Shown one piece after another: positions 9,266 through 18,042 of a stretch of 64,000 nucleotides of DNA (within the stretch, counting starts at the first letter, position 1; every line of letters starts with the position of its first letter). The notes under the pieces are model-generated. The model saw only the letters and a list, made by a program, of their open reading frames with translations. It did no database searches and was not told where the DNA came from. Location of the stretch: assembly GCA_030824075.1 (NCBI GenBank), contig JAVBYJ010000005.1:124001-188000 (forward strand), read 5' to 3'. A program made the position numbers and the translations under genes. Source of the stretch: Geothrix sp. (GTDB taxonomy: Bacteria; Acidobacteriota; Holophagae; Holophagales; Holophagaceae).

Positions 9266-10263
9266 TTCCAGCGAACGCCTATTGGGTTCGGGTGAACCGC
9301 TTTGTCGGGGACGCCATGATGGCCTACGCCGCCATCGAACCCTTGCGACGGGCGGGTCTTCCCCTGGTGGTCTGGGGACCGGGCTCCGTCGTGGATCTCT
9401 TCGGGGGCAGCGCGAATGTTGTGGCCACGGTCGCGGAACCGGATCGCAAGTACAGCGTTTGGCAGGCGGCTCGGATGCTAAGGGAACACCGCCCGGCCGC
9501 ACTCATCGGCTTTCCCAAGAGCGCCCGCCCCCATGTCGCCGGGCTGCTGGCGCGGATCCCCCTGAGGCTCGGCTGCGGAGACGGAGGCGTCAGTCTCTTC
9601 CTCACCCATAGCGTGGCCTTCTATCAACGCGATGATCATTTTGTGGAGCGCTATGCCTCGGTGGTGACGCGGGCTTTCCCGGCGCTTGGCCCCCCGGGAT
9701 TCACCCCCTTCCGTCCCCGGGAGGAAGCGTTCGTGCGCCGTGAGCTCCAGGCGAAGGAATCCGCCTTCTCCGGGGCGTACGTGGTGTTTGCCCCCGGTGC
9801 CAACAGTGGCTCCAAGCGCCTCTCCATCCCACTCTTCGCGGCCCTCGGGCGCCGCCTGGAATCGCAGGGATGGAGGGTGGTGATCCTCGGTGCCGGTGCC
9901 GAGGACCAGCGGCTGGCCGGGCTTCTGGTCGAGCAGCTGCCTCGCGCGTTGAACCTGGTGGACCACTGCAACCTATCTCTTTCGGCGGCCTGGATCTCCG
10001 GCGCCCAGGCCCTTGTGGGCATGGATTCGGGGCTGGCGCACATCGCCGGGGGGGCCGGGATTCCCACCCTGGCGGTTTTTGGGCCCACCCGGCCGCAGCA
10101 CTCCCGGCCCTGGGGACCCCGGGTGAAGGTGGTCCGCAAGAAGACCCTCCCCTGCCTGGAGTGCATGACCTTTCACTGCCCGCTCCCGGACCACCCCTGC
10201 ATGACCGATCTGAGCGAAGATGCCCTTTGGCATGAACTGACCGCATTGATGGAGGCCCCATGA
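9262..10263 (+). CDS. GT9-family heptosyltransferase-like glycosyltransferase
   Basis: 333-residue GT-B enzyme of glycosyltransferase family 9, which builds the lipopolysaccharide core. The N-terminal VNRFVGDAMMAYAAIEPLR segment corresponds to the family's GD motif. The nucleotide-binding block FAPGANSGSKRLS is near residue 175, and the MDSGLAHIAGGAGIPTLAVFG family signature is near residue 255. The C-terminal part holds a cysteine-rich stretch (C-x2-C-x4-C-x6-C). The ATG overlaps the stop of the preceding ArnT-like gene, and its own stop overlaps the next gene by the ATGA arrangement. This supports a role in lipid A/core assembly. Confidence 0.9.
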   Translation: MIPANAYWVRVNRFVGDAMMAYAAIEPLRRAGLPLVVWGPGSVVDLFGGSANVVATVAEPDRKYSVWQAARMLREHRPAALIGFPKSARPHVAGLLARIPLRLGCGDGGVSLFLTHSVAFYQRDDHFVERYASVVTRAFPALGPPGFTPFRPREEAFVRRELQAKESAFSGAYVVFAPGANSGSKRLSIPLFAALGRRLESQGWRVVILGAGAEDQRLAGLLVEQLPRALNLVDHCNLSLSAAWISGAQALVGMDSGLAHIAGGAGIPTLAVFGPTRPQHSRPWGPRVKVVRKKTLPCLECMTFHCPLPDHPCMTDLSEDALWHELTALMEAP

Positions 10264-10637
10264 GCCCCAACCTGAAGGCCATCCCCCTCATCGTGCTGGG
10301 GGTGCTGCTCAACGCCGCTGCGCAGATCTGCCTGAAGAAGGGGCTGCAGGCCGCCGGCGGCATGCAGCTGGCGGTGGGACCGCTGGTCCGGCTGATGCTC
10401 GAACCCTGGGTGATCGCAGGTTTGGCTTGCTACGCCGTGAGCGTGGTGGTGTGGCTCGGCGCCCTGTCCATGGTGCAGGTCAACTACGCCTACCCCTTCC
10501 TCGCCCTGGGGTTTATCGCCAATGCCCTCATGGCCCGCGCCTTCCTGGGTGAGGCCATGACGCCCATGCGCTGGGTCGCCCTCGGCGTCATCGTGGTCGG
10601 CGTGGGGTTACAGGCATTGAGTGGGCGGGGGCAGTGA
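10260..10637 (+). CDS. EamA/SMR-like small transporter (ArnE/ArnF-like)
   Basis: 125-residue membrane protein with four predicted helices, the size and layout of small multidrug resistance proteins and of ArnE/ArnF, the flippase subunits for undecaprenyl-phosphate-aminoarabinose. A lysine pair follows the first helix (CLKKG). The NYAYPFLALGFIANALMA segment near residue 80 matches the family's conserved third helix. Only one such gene is present here, so it may work as a homodimer. It ends the translationally coupled run with GT39 copy 2 and GT9, which argues for lipid-linked sugar export rather than drug efflux. Confidence 0.8.
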   Translation: MSPNLKAIPLIVLGVLLNAAAQICLKKGLQAAGGMQLAVGPLVRLMLEPWVIAGLACYAVSVVVWLGALSMVQVNYAYPFLALGFIANALMARAFLGEAMTPMRWVALGVIVVGVGLQALSGRGQ

Positions 10638-10709
10638 GCGGAGACCTGAAACCGCAGATGACGTAGATGGATGGGCGGTGCCCCTGCTTTCACCGGCGCC
10701 GATTTGCGG

Positions 10710-11720
10710 TTAGATGACCTTTCCTTTCACACCGCAGATGGCCAACGCGCCCGATCGAAGCTCCTGGGCGCTGTACACGCCGCGATCCAGCACGAGGCTG
10801 GTGACGAGGTCCACGGGGGTCACGTCGAAGCTGGGGTTCCAGGTGGGCATGGCCTCGGGGGCCCAGCGCAGCTTGCCGTAGCCACGCACCTCGGCCTGGT
10901 CGCGTTCCTCGATGGGAATGGCGGCGCCGTTCGGGCAGGCCAGGTCCACGGTGGAGAAGGGGGCCATGGGATGGAAGGGCACGCCGTGGTGCCTCGCCTG
11001 CACGGCCAGGCCGTAGGTGCCCACCTTGTTGGCGAAATCGCCGTTGGCGGCCACGCGGTCGGAACCGACCAGCACGCGCTGGACCTTGCCGTCCCGCAGG
11101 AGCAGGGCCGCCATGCTATCCGTGATCAGGGTGGCGGGAATGCCCAGCTTCGTCAGTTCCCAGGTCGTGAGACGGCCCCCCTGCAGCAGAGGCCGTGTCT
11201 CGTCGGCATACACGTGGAGGCGCTTGCCCTGTTCAAAGGCCCGACGGATGACGCCGAGGGCCGTGCCGATGCCTGCGGTGGCGAGGCCTCCGGTGTTGCA
11301 GTGGGTGAGGATGCCTTCGCCGTCCTGGATGAGGGCCGAGCCGTGCTGAGCCAGGTCCTCGCAAAGCCGCACATCCTCCTCGAAGATCGCTTGGGCCTCG
11401 GCCCCTGGATCGGTGGCGTCCTTCATGCGGTCCATGGCCCACATCAGGTTCACGGCCGTGGGTCGGGCCGCCCGCAGGGCCGCACAGGCGGCGGCATATC
11501 CGGAGGTAGAGGCGCTGCGGTGGGCGAAGGTGGCCAGGCTCGCTGCCGCTGCCACACCGATGAGAGGTGCGCCGCGCACGGCCAGTCGTTGGATGAGGGT
11601 GATCATCGCCTCCGGATCGCTGCCATCCAGCCAGACCTCCGCATCCGGAAGCTGCGTCTGGTCCAGCACCCAGAGCGTGTGTCCGTCGTGTTTCAGACCA
11701 AGGGATTCAAAGGGATTCAT
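10710..11720 (-). CDS. mtnA: S-methyl-5-thioribose-1-phosphate isomerase
   Basis: Cytoplasmic aldose-ketose isomerase converting methylthioribose-1-phosphate (or 5-deoxyribose-1-phosphate) to the ribulose form. It has 336 residues, with the RGAPLIG segment at residues 49-55, catalytic Cys141 in HCNTGG, and catalytic Asp221 in GSDRV followed by NGDFANKVGTY. It belongs to the eIF2B-alpha/MtnA family, and the Cys/Asp pair separates it from true eIF2B subunits. The class II aldolase gene lies upstream on the same strand, 103 bases away. This is the gene pair used in the DHAP shunt or the methionine salvage pathway. Confidence 0.94.
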   Translation of the reverse strand: MNPFESLGLKHDGHTLWVLDQTQLPDAEVWLDGSDPEAMITLIQRLAVRGAPLIGVAAAASLATFAHRSASTSGYAAACAALRAARPTAVNLMWAMDRMKDATDPGAEAQAIFEEDVRLCEDLAQHGSALIQDGEGILTHCNTGGLATAGIGTALGVIRRAFEQGKRLHVYADETRPLLQGGRLTTWELTKLGIPATLITDSMAALLLRDGKVQRVLVGSDRVAANGDFANKVGTYGLAVQARHHGVPFHPMAPFSTVDLACPNGAAIPIEERDQAEVRGYGKLRWAPEAMPTWNPSFDVTPVDLVTSLVLDRGVYSAQELRSGALAICGVKGKVI

Positions 11721-11732
11721 AAAGACTCTCTA

Positions 11733-11812
11733 TCCACAGATTTCACAGATTACACAGATTAAAAGCTGAAAATCCCATTCAGAAATCTGTGTGAATCTGT
11801 GGAATCTGTGGA
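11733..11812. repeat. Imperfect inverted repeat (CACAGATT-type intergenic repeat)
   Basis: A left arm at 11733-11760 contains three tandem CACAGATT-like units, and a right arm at 11784-11812 contains the complementary AATCTGTG units. The two can fold into a long imperfect hairpin. This lies between mtnA and its upstream aldolase gene on the minus strand. It could act as an mRNA stabiliser or a dispersed intergenic repeat; the sequence does not decide. Confidence 0.6.
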
Positions 11813-11823
11813 CCAAAATCTAT

Positions 11824-12471
11824 TCAGATGATTTTCGGTCCAATCTTCGCCCGAAGCGCGCGCAGTTCCTGGAGTTCTTCTGTGGACAGCGACTTCGCGC
11901 CACCCAGGGCCTCGGCTTTCCAAAGGATCGTGGCCACCTGTTCCAGGCGCTCGATGCCACCCGCGGCTTCGTCCATGTGCTCGCCCCAGCAGAGCCCCCC
12001 ATGGCGGGCCAGGATCATGAGGCGATGCTCCGGCAGGAAGGGCTGGAGGTTCGTGCCCAGGGCCTCGGTGCCGGGGATGGCCATGGGCACGATGGGGATG
12101 CGGCCTGCTGCGAGGATGACCTCAGGCAGGCCGTCCGAAGGGAGTTCCTTCAGCTCAGGCCTCGCCAGGGACCAGGCGATGGCCGTGGGGGGATGGGCGT
12201 GGACGATGGCCTTCGCCTCGGGCACGGCGCGGTAGATGGCCAGGTGCATGGCCCGCTCGCTGCTGGGGCGGCCGGAGAGGAGGGTTCCGTCCGGCGTCAG
12301 GTACGCCAGATCCTCCAGATGGACTTTGGCTTTCGGTACGCCGCTGGGCGTCATGGCGATGCGGCCGTCCGGCAGGCGCACGGACAGGTTCCCGTCCGAG
12401 GCCGCCAGCAGTCCTCCCGCATGAAGGCGACGGCAGGCATCGAGCAGGTCGTGGAGCAGGGGGTCGGACAT
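11824..12471 (-). CDS. Class II aldolase/adducin family protein (Ald2- or MtnB-like)
   Basis: 215-residue zinc-dependent class II aldolase. Visible are the ASDGNLSVRL segment near residue 24, the TPSGVPK motif, the HAHPPTA segment with paired metal-binding histidines near residue 92, and a third ligand region ARHGGLCWG. The family includes fuculose-phosphate aldolase, MtnB dehydratase and the Ald2 aldolase that splits 5-(methylthio)ribulose-1-phosphate into DHAP and an aldehyde. Adjacency to mtnA points to Ald2 or MtnB. No mtnC/D-type genes are in view, so an aldolase role is preferred, but this is inference. Confidence 0.82.
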   Translation of the reverse strand: MSDPLLHDLLDACRRLHAGGLLAASDGNLSVRLPDGRIAMTPSGVPKAKVHLEDLAYLTPDGTLLSGRPSSERAMHLAIYRAVPEAKAIVHAHPPTAIAWSLARPELKELPSDGLPEVILAAGRIPIVPMAIPGTEALGTNLQPFLPEHRLMILARHGGLCWGEHMDEAAGGIERLEQVATILWKAEALGGAKSLSTEELQELRALRAKIGPKII

Positions 12472-12597
12472 GGGATGAGTGTACGGGAGGCGGAACGGGG
12501 GGCGTCAATTCCGAAGGCGGAATCGCGCGTATTGAGGCACGCCCTTCAGTTCGGCGGGTCGAAAACGCCACCGCGTGGGTTTCTCAGGTCGTTCGAG

Positions 12598-13263
12598 CTA
12601 GGGGTTTTTCGGTGCGGGCAGGAGGATGTGGCGTTCGGCCTGGCGGAGGTTCAGGGTCAGGACGGGGTCGCCCGGCCGGAGCGCCAGGGCGGCCTGGAAG
12701 GCATCACGGCTCTTCAGGTAGTCCTTCATCTCGAAGTGGGCGAGGCCGCGGTTAGACAGCGCCTCGATCTGGCTTGGTCCCCCCGGATTCCCGGCCAGGA
12801 TCTCGTCGGCGAAGGCCAGCAGGGAAGGCCAGTCTTTGGCCAGGTGGGCCTCAGCGGAGGCATTGGCAAGGCCGTCGGGGTACCCCATTCGCCCGTTCTC
12901 GGCATGGGCGCGAGCGGCCTCGGAGTGGCGGCCCAGGTGGCCCAGGGCCTGGGCGCGGTACAGGCGGTAGGTGCCCAGGCGAGGGCCCGAGGTTGCCTCC
13001 AATTGGGGTTGCAGGGCCTCGCAGGCCACGAGCAGACGCTCCCACCGCTGGCTGCGGTTGAGGCTCTGGATCCAGGTCTCGTAGTACTTTCCGTGTATCG
13101 CGGGAGGCATGGTTTCGAACCAGTCGGCGAGTCCAGCCCAATCCTTGGCGTTGAGCAGGGCTTCCATCTTGGGAGGCCTGGGCTCTCCGATGGTGATTCC
13201 CAGCGTCTGAGCCTGGACCTGGGGGACCGGGGCAGGGGCCTGAAGCAGCAGGAAGGCGAACAT
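12598..13263 (-). CDS. Secreted TPR-repeat protein
   Basis: 221 residues, beginning with a short hydrophobic stretch (FAFLLLQAP) that may be a weak signal sequence. The C-terminal half (about residues 150-210) contains tetratricopeptide-type helices: SNRGLAHFEMKDYLKSRDAFQAALALRPGD is a recognisable TPR spread over about 30 residues. TPRs mediate protein-protein contacts; no enzyme domain is visible. It is divergent from the barrel protein gene starting at 13447, with 183 bases of shared upstream sequence. Confidence 0.75.
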   Translation of the reverse strand: MFAFLLLQAPAPVPQVQAQTLGITIGEPRPPKMEALLNAKDWAGLADWFETMPPAIHGKYYETWIQSLNRSQRWERLLVACEALQPQLEATSGPRLGTYRLYRAQALGHLGRHSEAARAHAENGRMGYPDGLANASAEAHLAKDWPSLLAFADEILAGNPGGPSQIEALSNRGLAHFEMKDYLKSRDAFQAALALRPGDPVLTLNLRQAERHILLPAPKNP

Positions 13264-13446
13264 GGGACTCCGAAGGTCGGGAAGTCGAAAACGGTGCGTC
13301 CTGGCGACTGCCGGTTCAGGGACGCTTGCAAGGGAGGGGAATTGAGCGTAACACGCAGCCCAGGCGGCTTGACGGCTCTGCCGCTGGATGAGGATCGGCT
13401 CGATCTGACCGCGCCTTTCCTTTGGAAACAGGCCCTATGCTTGAGT

Positions 13447-15099
13447 ATGCAAAATCCCCCAGGAAGGGCCCCGGGCCAGGGCCGCCACAGCCGAAGCGCT
13501 GCGGTCGCCCTGCTCCTTCTGGCGGGTGCCGCGCTCGGCGCCCAGACCGCCCCCACCTGGGAGGAACTGGAGGCCAGGCAGGCGCAGATCACGAGCATCG
13601 ACATCAGCATCGGCGATGTCTTCGACCCTTCGCTGCCCCATGAGAACCACTGGCTCGGCCGCGCCGCGAACCTTCTGCACATCCAGACCCGGGAGCAGGT
13701 GGTGCGCCGGGAGATCCCCTTCCATCAGGGCGATGTTGTGAACGCCCGGCTGATCCATGAAACCGAACGGAATCTCCGCACATTCCGCTTCCTGAAGGAT
13801 GCCTGGATCGAACCTTGGGTGGATGAGGCGGGGGGTGTCCACGCGGTGGTCCGTACCCGGGATGCCTGGACCCTGAAGGCCAGCGCCGGCTTCTCCCAGG
13901 TGGGGGGGCAGCGGAACTTCGGGTTCTCCCTCCATGAAGCCAATGTCCTGGGATTCGGCAAGGATCTGGACCTTTCTCATGAGAAGACCCCCGAGCGATC
14001 CACCGATACCCTGCTGTACCAGGACCGGCAGCTCCTGGGCACCCAGTGGACCTTGGCCACCCGCTACCAGGCGCTTTCTGACGGGAAGACCCGGTTCTTC
14101 GAGTTGGCCAGGCCCTATCGCCGGCTGGAGACACCCTGGTCCTTGACCCTCAGTGCGTCAGCTTCGGACGCCATCGAGTCGGTCTACAACCTGGAGCGAA
14201 CCGCCTACACCTTCAGCTCCCGACGGGAAAGCATCTTCCTGGAAGGATCCTGGGCGGTCGCTGTGACGGGTGGCAAGGCCATTCGTCTAGGCGGGGGGCT
14301 GGACTTGAAGCGGTCCACATTCGGTTCGATCCAGACGTTGGAGGCGGGCGGCCTGCCCGTTCCGCAGCTGCGGGACCGCCGGCTGCAGGGCGCCCATGTC
14401 TCCTGGAGCCTGTTCGAGGATCGGTTCCGCGCGTTCCAGGACCTTGCCGGCATGACCCACCCCGAGGACTACAACCTTGGCTGGGAAGCGCAGGTCAGCG
14501 TCGGGTCCTATCTGAAAAGCCTGGGCAGCCACGTGGCCTCGCCCTTTTTCCGCGCCAGTGCCTCCAAGGGCTGGGCGCCAGGATCCAGCAGCCTCCTGCT
14601 CTTCCAAGCCCTGTCCTCGGCCCGCCGCGAATCGGACGGCTGGCAGGACGCTTCGCTGAACACGAGTTTCACGGCCTATCACCAGGGATTCCCCTACCAG
14701 ACCCAGGCGGCCTATGTGCAGGTGGATGCGGTTCATCGGCCTGATCCCGAGAACCATCTCTACCTCGGAGGGATGGATGGCATGAGGGGGTACGGGAATC
14801 ACCTGCTGCTGGGGGACCGCCGCTGGATGGCCTCCCTGGAGGAGCGCATCATCACCCCCACCAACTGGCTTGGCATCCTGCAGCTCGGGTTCGTGGTGTA
14901 CGCGGATGCCGGGGCCATCCGTCGGGCCGACACCGGGCGATGGAGCCGCACCTACGTGGACGTGGGCGGCGGATTGCGCCTGGGCAACCTGAAGAGCTCG
15001 ATCGGGCGGGTATTCCTGATGACGATCGCCTTCCCGCTCACGCGGGAGGCCGGCACGGATCGCTATCAGTTTGTCGTCGGTAACATCGTGAAATTCTGA
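13447..15099 (+). CDS. Omp85/BamA-like outer-membrane barrel protein with POTRA domain
   Basis: 550 residues. A signal peptide (basic start, then AAVALLLLAGAALGAQ, cleaved near residue 33) is followed by a POTRA-like segment at about residues 50-140. That segment holds the family wording of receiving a strand and a helix (HFQG-like FHQGDVVNARLIHETERNLR). A long beta-barrel part alternates aromatic and polar residues to the terminal phenylalanine (VGNIVKF), typical of outer-membrane proteins. ATG 13447 was chosen because the frame is open far upstream but a signal peptide begins here; TTG 13441 is an alternative. Its partner or substrate is unknown. Confidence 0.8.
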   Translation: MQNPPGRAPGQGRHSRSAAVALLLLAGAALGAQTAPTWEELEARQAQITSIDISIGDVFDPSLPHENHWLGRAANLLHIQTREQVVRREIPFHQGDVVNARLIHETERNLRTFRFLKDAWIEPWVDEAGGVHAVVRTRDAWTLKASAGFSQVGGQRNFGFSLHEANVLGFGKDLDLSHEKTPERSTDTLLYQDRQLLGTQWTLATRYQALSDGKTRFFELARPYRRLETPWSLTLSASASDAIESVYNLERTAYTFSSRRESIFLEGSWAVAVTGGKAIRLGGGLDLKRSTFGSIQTLEAGGLPVPQLRDRRLQGAHVSWSLFEDRFRAFQDLAGMTHPEDYNLGWEAQVSVGSYLKSLGSHVASPFFRASASKGWAPGSSSLLLFQALSSARRESDGWQDASLNTSFTAYHQGFPYQTQAAYVQVDAVHRPDPENHLYLGGMDGMRGYGNHLLLGDRRWMASLEERIITPTNWLGILQLGFVVYADAGAIRRADTGRWSRTYVDVGGGLRLGNLKSSIGRVFLMTIAFPLTREAGTDRYQFVVGNIVKF

Positions 15100-15123
15100 T
15101 CCGAAGCCAAGTAGCCTTATCGG

Positions 15124-15747
15124 ATGGACGAATGGCTCGATGGACTCCGTGAACGCCGGGCCACCCTGGTGCTGGTGGCCATCGCTGGCCTCTCGGGGAT
15201 CTGGTGGTGGCGGAGCCGCCCTGTGTCGCAACCTGCGGGCATCCTCACCCCCGGGGACCCGGTGCAGGCCCGCCCCGATTCCTCGGCGCCCTGGACCTTC
15301 CGGAATCACCAACTCACCTCGCTGGCCCGCTTCGAGATCCGGGCGAGGGTGCTGAGCACTGAACGCTATCGCTTCGACCGGGCAGCGGAACTCTCCCCCG
15401 TGGATTTCGCCCTGGGCTGGGGAGCCATGTCCGATTCGCGGATCCTTGAAGCCATCTCGATCCAGCAGCGGGATCGCTGGTATTTCTGGAGCGCCTCGCG
15501 GATGCCGACTTCCGAATTCGAGGTCATTTCCCACAGTGCGAACATGCACCTGATCCCTGCGGATGAGGTGGTGGCGAAGCGGCTGCTGGCGGTGCGGCCC
15601 GGCCAGCTCGTGGACCTGAAAGGCCAGCTGGTGCGGGCGGATGGAACGGATGGCTGGCACTGGGTGAGCAGCCTGTCCCGTTCGGATACCGGGGACGGCT
15701 CCTGCGAAGTGATCTTTGTGGAATCGGCGCGCGTCGCAGACCAATGA
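15124..15747 (+). CDS. Conserved single-pass membrane protein of unknown function
   Basis: 207 residues with one N-terminal membrane helix (about residues 13-29, ending WWWRSR) and an extracytoplasmic remainder. It resembles a widespread uncharacterised family with a conserved ISHSANMHLIPA segment, a RPGQLVDLKGQLVRADG segment and a DGWHWVSSLSR-DTG-GSCEVIFVES ending. No enzymatic motif is evident. It follows the barrel protein by 24 bases, so it may be co-expressed with it. Confidence 0.75.
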   Translation: MDEWLDGLRERRATLVLVAIAGLSGIWWWRSRPVSQPAGILTPGDPVQARPDSSAPWTFRNHQLTSLARFEIRARVLSTERYRFDRAAELSPVDFALGWGAMSDSRILEAISIQQRDRWYFWSASRMPTSEFEVISHSANMHLIPADEVVAKRLLAVRPGQLVDLKGQLVRADGTDGWHWVSSLSRSDTGDGSCEVIFVESARVADQ

Positions 15748-15834
15748 GGAGAAATGTGACCATTGGGTCATGAACCGGTTGGCCCGCCCCTGATAGACTC
15801 GGCGGACGAAGGCCCCTGATGGCCTTGGAGCCCC

Positions 15835-18042
15835 ATGTTTGACATCGAAGCCTCCCTCGACAGCCGCCTGCTGGCCGTGCCCTGGAACCGCCCGACGGTG
15901 GTGTTCCCGGAAGCCCTGGATCCCCGCACCCTCGAAGCCGCGTGTTTCCTGGGACGCTTCATCCGCCCTGTGTTCCTGGCCTCCGAGGCCGAGGTCCGGG
16001 GCGTGGCGGCAGAGCACTTGACCCACCTGGGCGCGGACCGGGTGGCGTACACCCTCTCCGAAAGCGCCTTCGTCGATCCCGGCTCCCGGCCCGACCTGGT
16101 GGAATCCTTCGCCGCGGCCTGTGTGGAACACGGGTGCAGCCAGGGGCGGGTGCTGGGCCTGGATGAGGCGCGAGCGCTGGTCTCCGAGCCCTGTCTCTTC
16201 GGCATCTGGGCCGTGAAGAAGGGCCATGCCGACATGGTGGTGGGCGGCGCCATCCACGAACCCAAGGCCTTCTTCCGTCCCCTGGTGGATCTGCTGGCTC
16301 AGCGCAGCGTCACCTGCGAGGCCGGCATATTCGTGTTGCCGGACTCCCATCCGGAGGACGTCTATCCCCATAACATCGTGGTGTTCGGCGATGTGGGCGT
16401 GAACGCCACCATGAACCCCCGCACCCTGGCAGAAGTGGCCGTGGGCACCTGCGCCGTGGCACGGGACCTCATCCCCGAGGACGTGCTGCCCGAGATCCGC
16501 TGCGCCATGGTGTCCTATTCGAACCGCGGCAGCGATGAAGGCCCCTCGCCGGAGCTGGTGCGGCAGGCCGCCGACCTGGTGCCCGGCATCCTGGCCGAGC
16601 GCATCAAGCACGCCGAGCGGTACGCCAGCATCCACATCCGGGGCGAGGTGAAGGTGAGCGTGGCGCTCTCCCGCCGATCCGCTGGGCTCTACCACGCGGA
16701 AGGCCTGCCCTGGGAGGGCGGACCCAACGTGATCGTCTGCCCCAACCTGGACATGGGGAACCTGCTCTACCACCTCTACGCCACGCGCTTTCCCGACGCG
16801 CGCAAGTTTCCCGTGATGTTTGGCCTCTGGTTCCAGGGCGTGGACCTGCCCATGGACTGCACGCCCGAGGACATCCGTCTGGCGGTGAAGGCTTCGGTCA
16901 TGCGCCTGCACCACTATGGGGAATGGAAGCGGACCCCCAAGGACACCTTCTTCCGCCGTCATCGCGTGCTGGTGCTGAACCCCGGCTCCACCTCCACCAA
17001 GACCTCGGTCTTCGAGGGCGATGAGGAGCGCTTCACCGAGGAGATCCAGCATCCCGCCGCGGAGCTGAGCACCTTTGAAGGCAAGCCCATCACCGAGCAG
17101 TTCGCCTTCCGGAAGGAATCGGTGCTGCGTTTCCTCGCGGACAAGGGCCTTTCCCTGGGTGACCTGGATGCCGTGGCCGGACGCGGGGGGCTGCTGCGGC
17201 CCATCCCCCACGGCACCTGGAAGGTGGGCCCCCCCATGCTGGAGGATCTCAAGGCGGGCCAGCGCGGTGAGCACGCGTCGAACCTGGGCGCTCTCATCGC
17301 CGCCGAGCTGGTGGCCGGCACCGGCAAGCCCGCCTACATCGTGGATCCCGTCGTGGTGGACGAGGCCGATCCCAAGGTCAAGATCACGGGCCTGAAGGAA
17401 CTGCCCCGCCGCGTGATCAGCCATGCCCTGAACCAGATCGCCACGGCCCGGCGCTACGCCGAGGAGCACGAAACCTTCTACGAGCGCATCAACGTCATCG
17501 TGGCCCACATGGGCGGTGGCATCACCGTGGGCGCCCACCGCAAGGGCCGCTACATCGACGTGAACAACGGATTGGACGGCGAAGGGCCCTTCTCACCCCA
17601 GCGCACGGGCACCCTGCCGGCGGGCCAGCTCATCGACCTCTGCTTCTCCGGCAAGTACACCAAGGCCGAGCTGAAGCTCCTGAACAAGGGCCGCGGCGGC
17701 CTCATCGACCTGCTGGGCACTGCGGATATGCGCGATGTGGAACGGCGCGTGGACGCCGGGGACGCCGAGGCGAAGCTTGTCTACGATGCGCTGGTCTATC
17801 AGATCGCCAAGGCCATTACCGCCCTGGTTCCCGCCTTCGAGGGCGAGCCCCTCGACGCCATCCTGCTCACCGGCGGCATGGCCCGGTCCCCCAAGCTCGT
17901 GGCTGAACTGCGCCGTCTCACCTCAGCTCTGGGCTGCGGCGTCCAGGTCTATCCCGGTGAAAACGAGATGGCCGCCCTCGCCAAGGGCGCCCTGCGCGTT
18001 CTCTCCGGCCGGGAGGCCGCGAAGGACTATCCGCCCGCCTAG
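15835..18042 (+). CDS. Phosphate acyltransferase-butyrate kinase fusion
   Basis: 735 residues in two parts. Residues 1 to about 370 form a Pta/Ptb-type phosphate acyltransferase domain: SYSNRGSDEG near residue 227 and PNLDMGNLLYHL near residue 303 match conserved family blocks. Residues 376-735 are a butyrate kinase of the ASKHA fold: VLVLNPGSTSTKTSVFEG at 378-395, the AHMGGGITVGAH segment and the LLTGGMARS segment. The two halves would make acyl-phosphate and then ATP plus free acid from acyl-CoA, or the reverse. They are usually separate genes. A GGAG ribosome-binding site precedes ATG 15835. The TAG stop is the first three bases of an inverted-repeat element. Confidence 0.88.
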   Translation: MFDIEASLDSRLLAVPWNRPTVVFPEALDPRTLEAACFLGRFIRPVFLASEAEVRGVAAEHLTHLGADRVAYTLSESAFVDPGSRPDLVESFAAACVEHGCSQGRVLGLDEARALVSEPCLFGIWAVKKGHADMVVGGAIHEPKAFFRPLVDLLAQRSVTCEAGIFVLPDSHPEDVYPHNIVVFGDVGVNATMNPRTLAEVAVGTCAVARDLIPEDVLPEIRCAMVSYSNRGSDEGPSPELVRQAADLVPGILAERIKHAERYASIHIRGEVKVSVALSRRSAGLYHAEGLPWEGGPNVIVCPNLDMGNLLYHLYATRFPDARKFPVMFGLWFQGVDLPMDCTPEDIRLAVKASVMRLHHYGEWKRTPKDTFFRRHRVLVLNPGSTSTKTSVFEGDEERFTEEIQHPAAELSTFEGKPITEQFAFRKESVLRFLADKGLSLGDLDAVAGRGGLLRPIPHGTWKVGPPMLEDLKAGQRGEHASNLGALIAAELVAGTGKPAYIVDPVVVDEADPKVKITGLKELPRRVISHALNQIATARRYAEEHETFYERINVIVAHMGGGITVGAHRKGRYIDVNNGLDGEGPFSPQRTGTLPAGQLIDLCFSGKYTKAELKLLNKGRGGLIDLLGTADMRDVERRVDAGDAEAKLVYDALVYQIAKAITALVPAFEGEPLDAILLTGGMARSPKLVAELRRLTSALGCGVQVYPGENEMAALAKGALRVLSGREAAKDYPPA

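Noticed and set aside
11791-13446. Long open frame upstream of the Omp85-like gene in the same frame
   Set aside because: It is antisense to the aldolase and TPR genes and has a composition typical of GC-rich shadow frames; a clear signal peptide starts at 13447.
14287-17538. 1083-codon minus-strand open frame
   Set aside because: Antisense to the barrel protein and the acyltransferase-kinase fusion.
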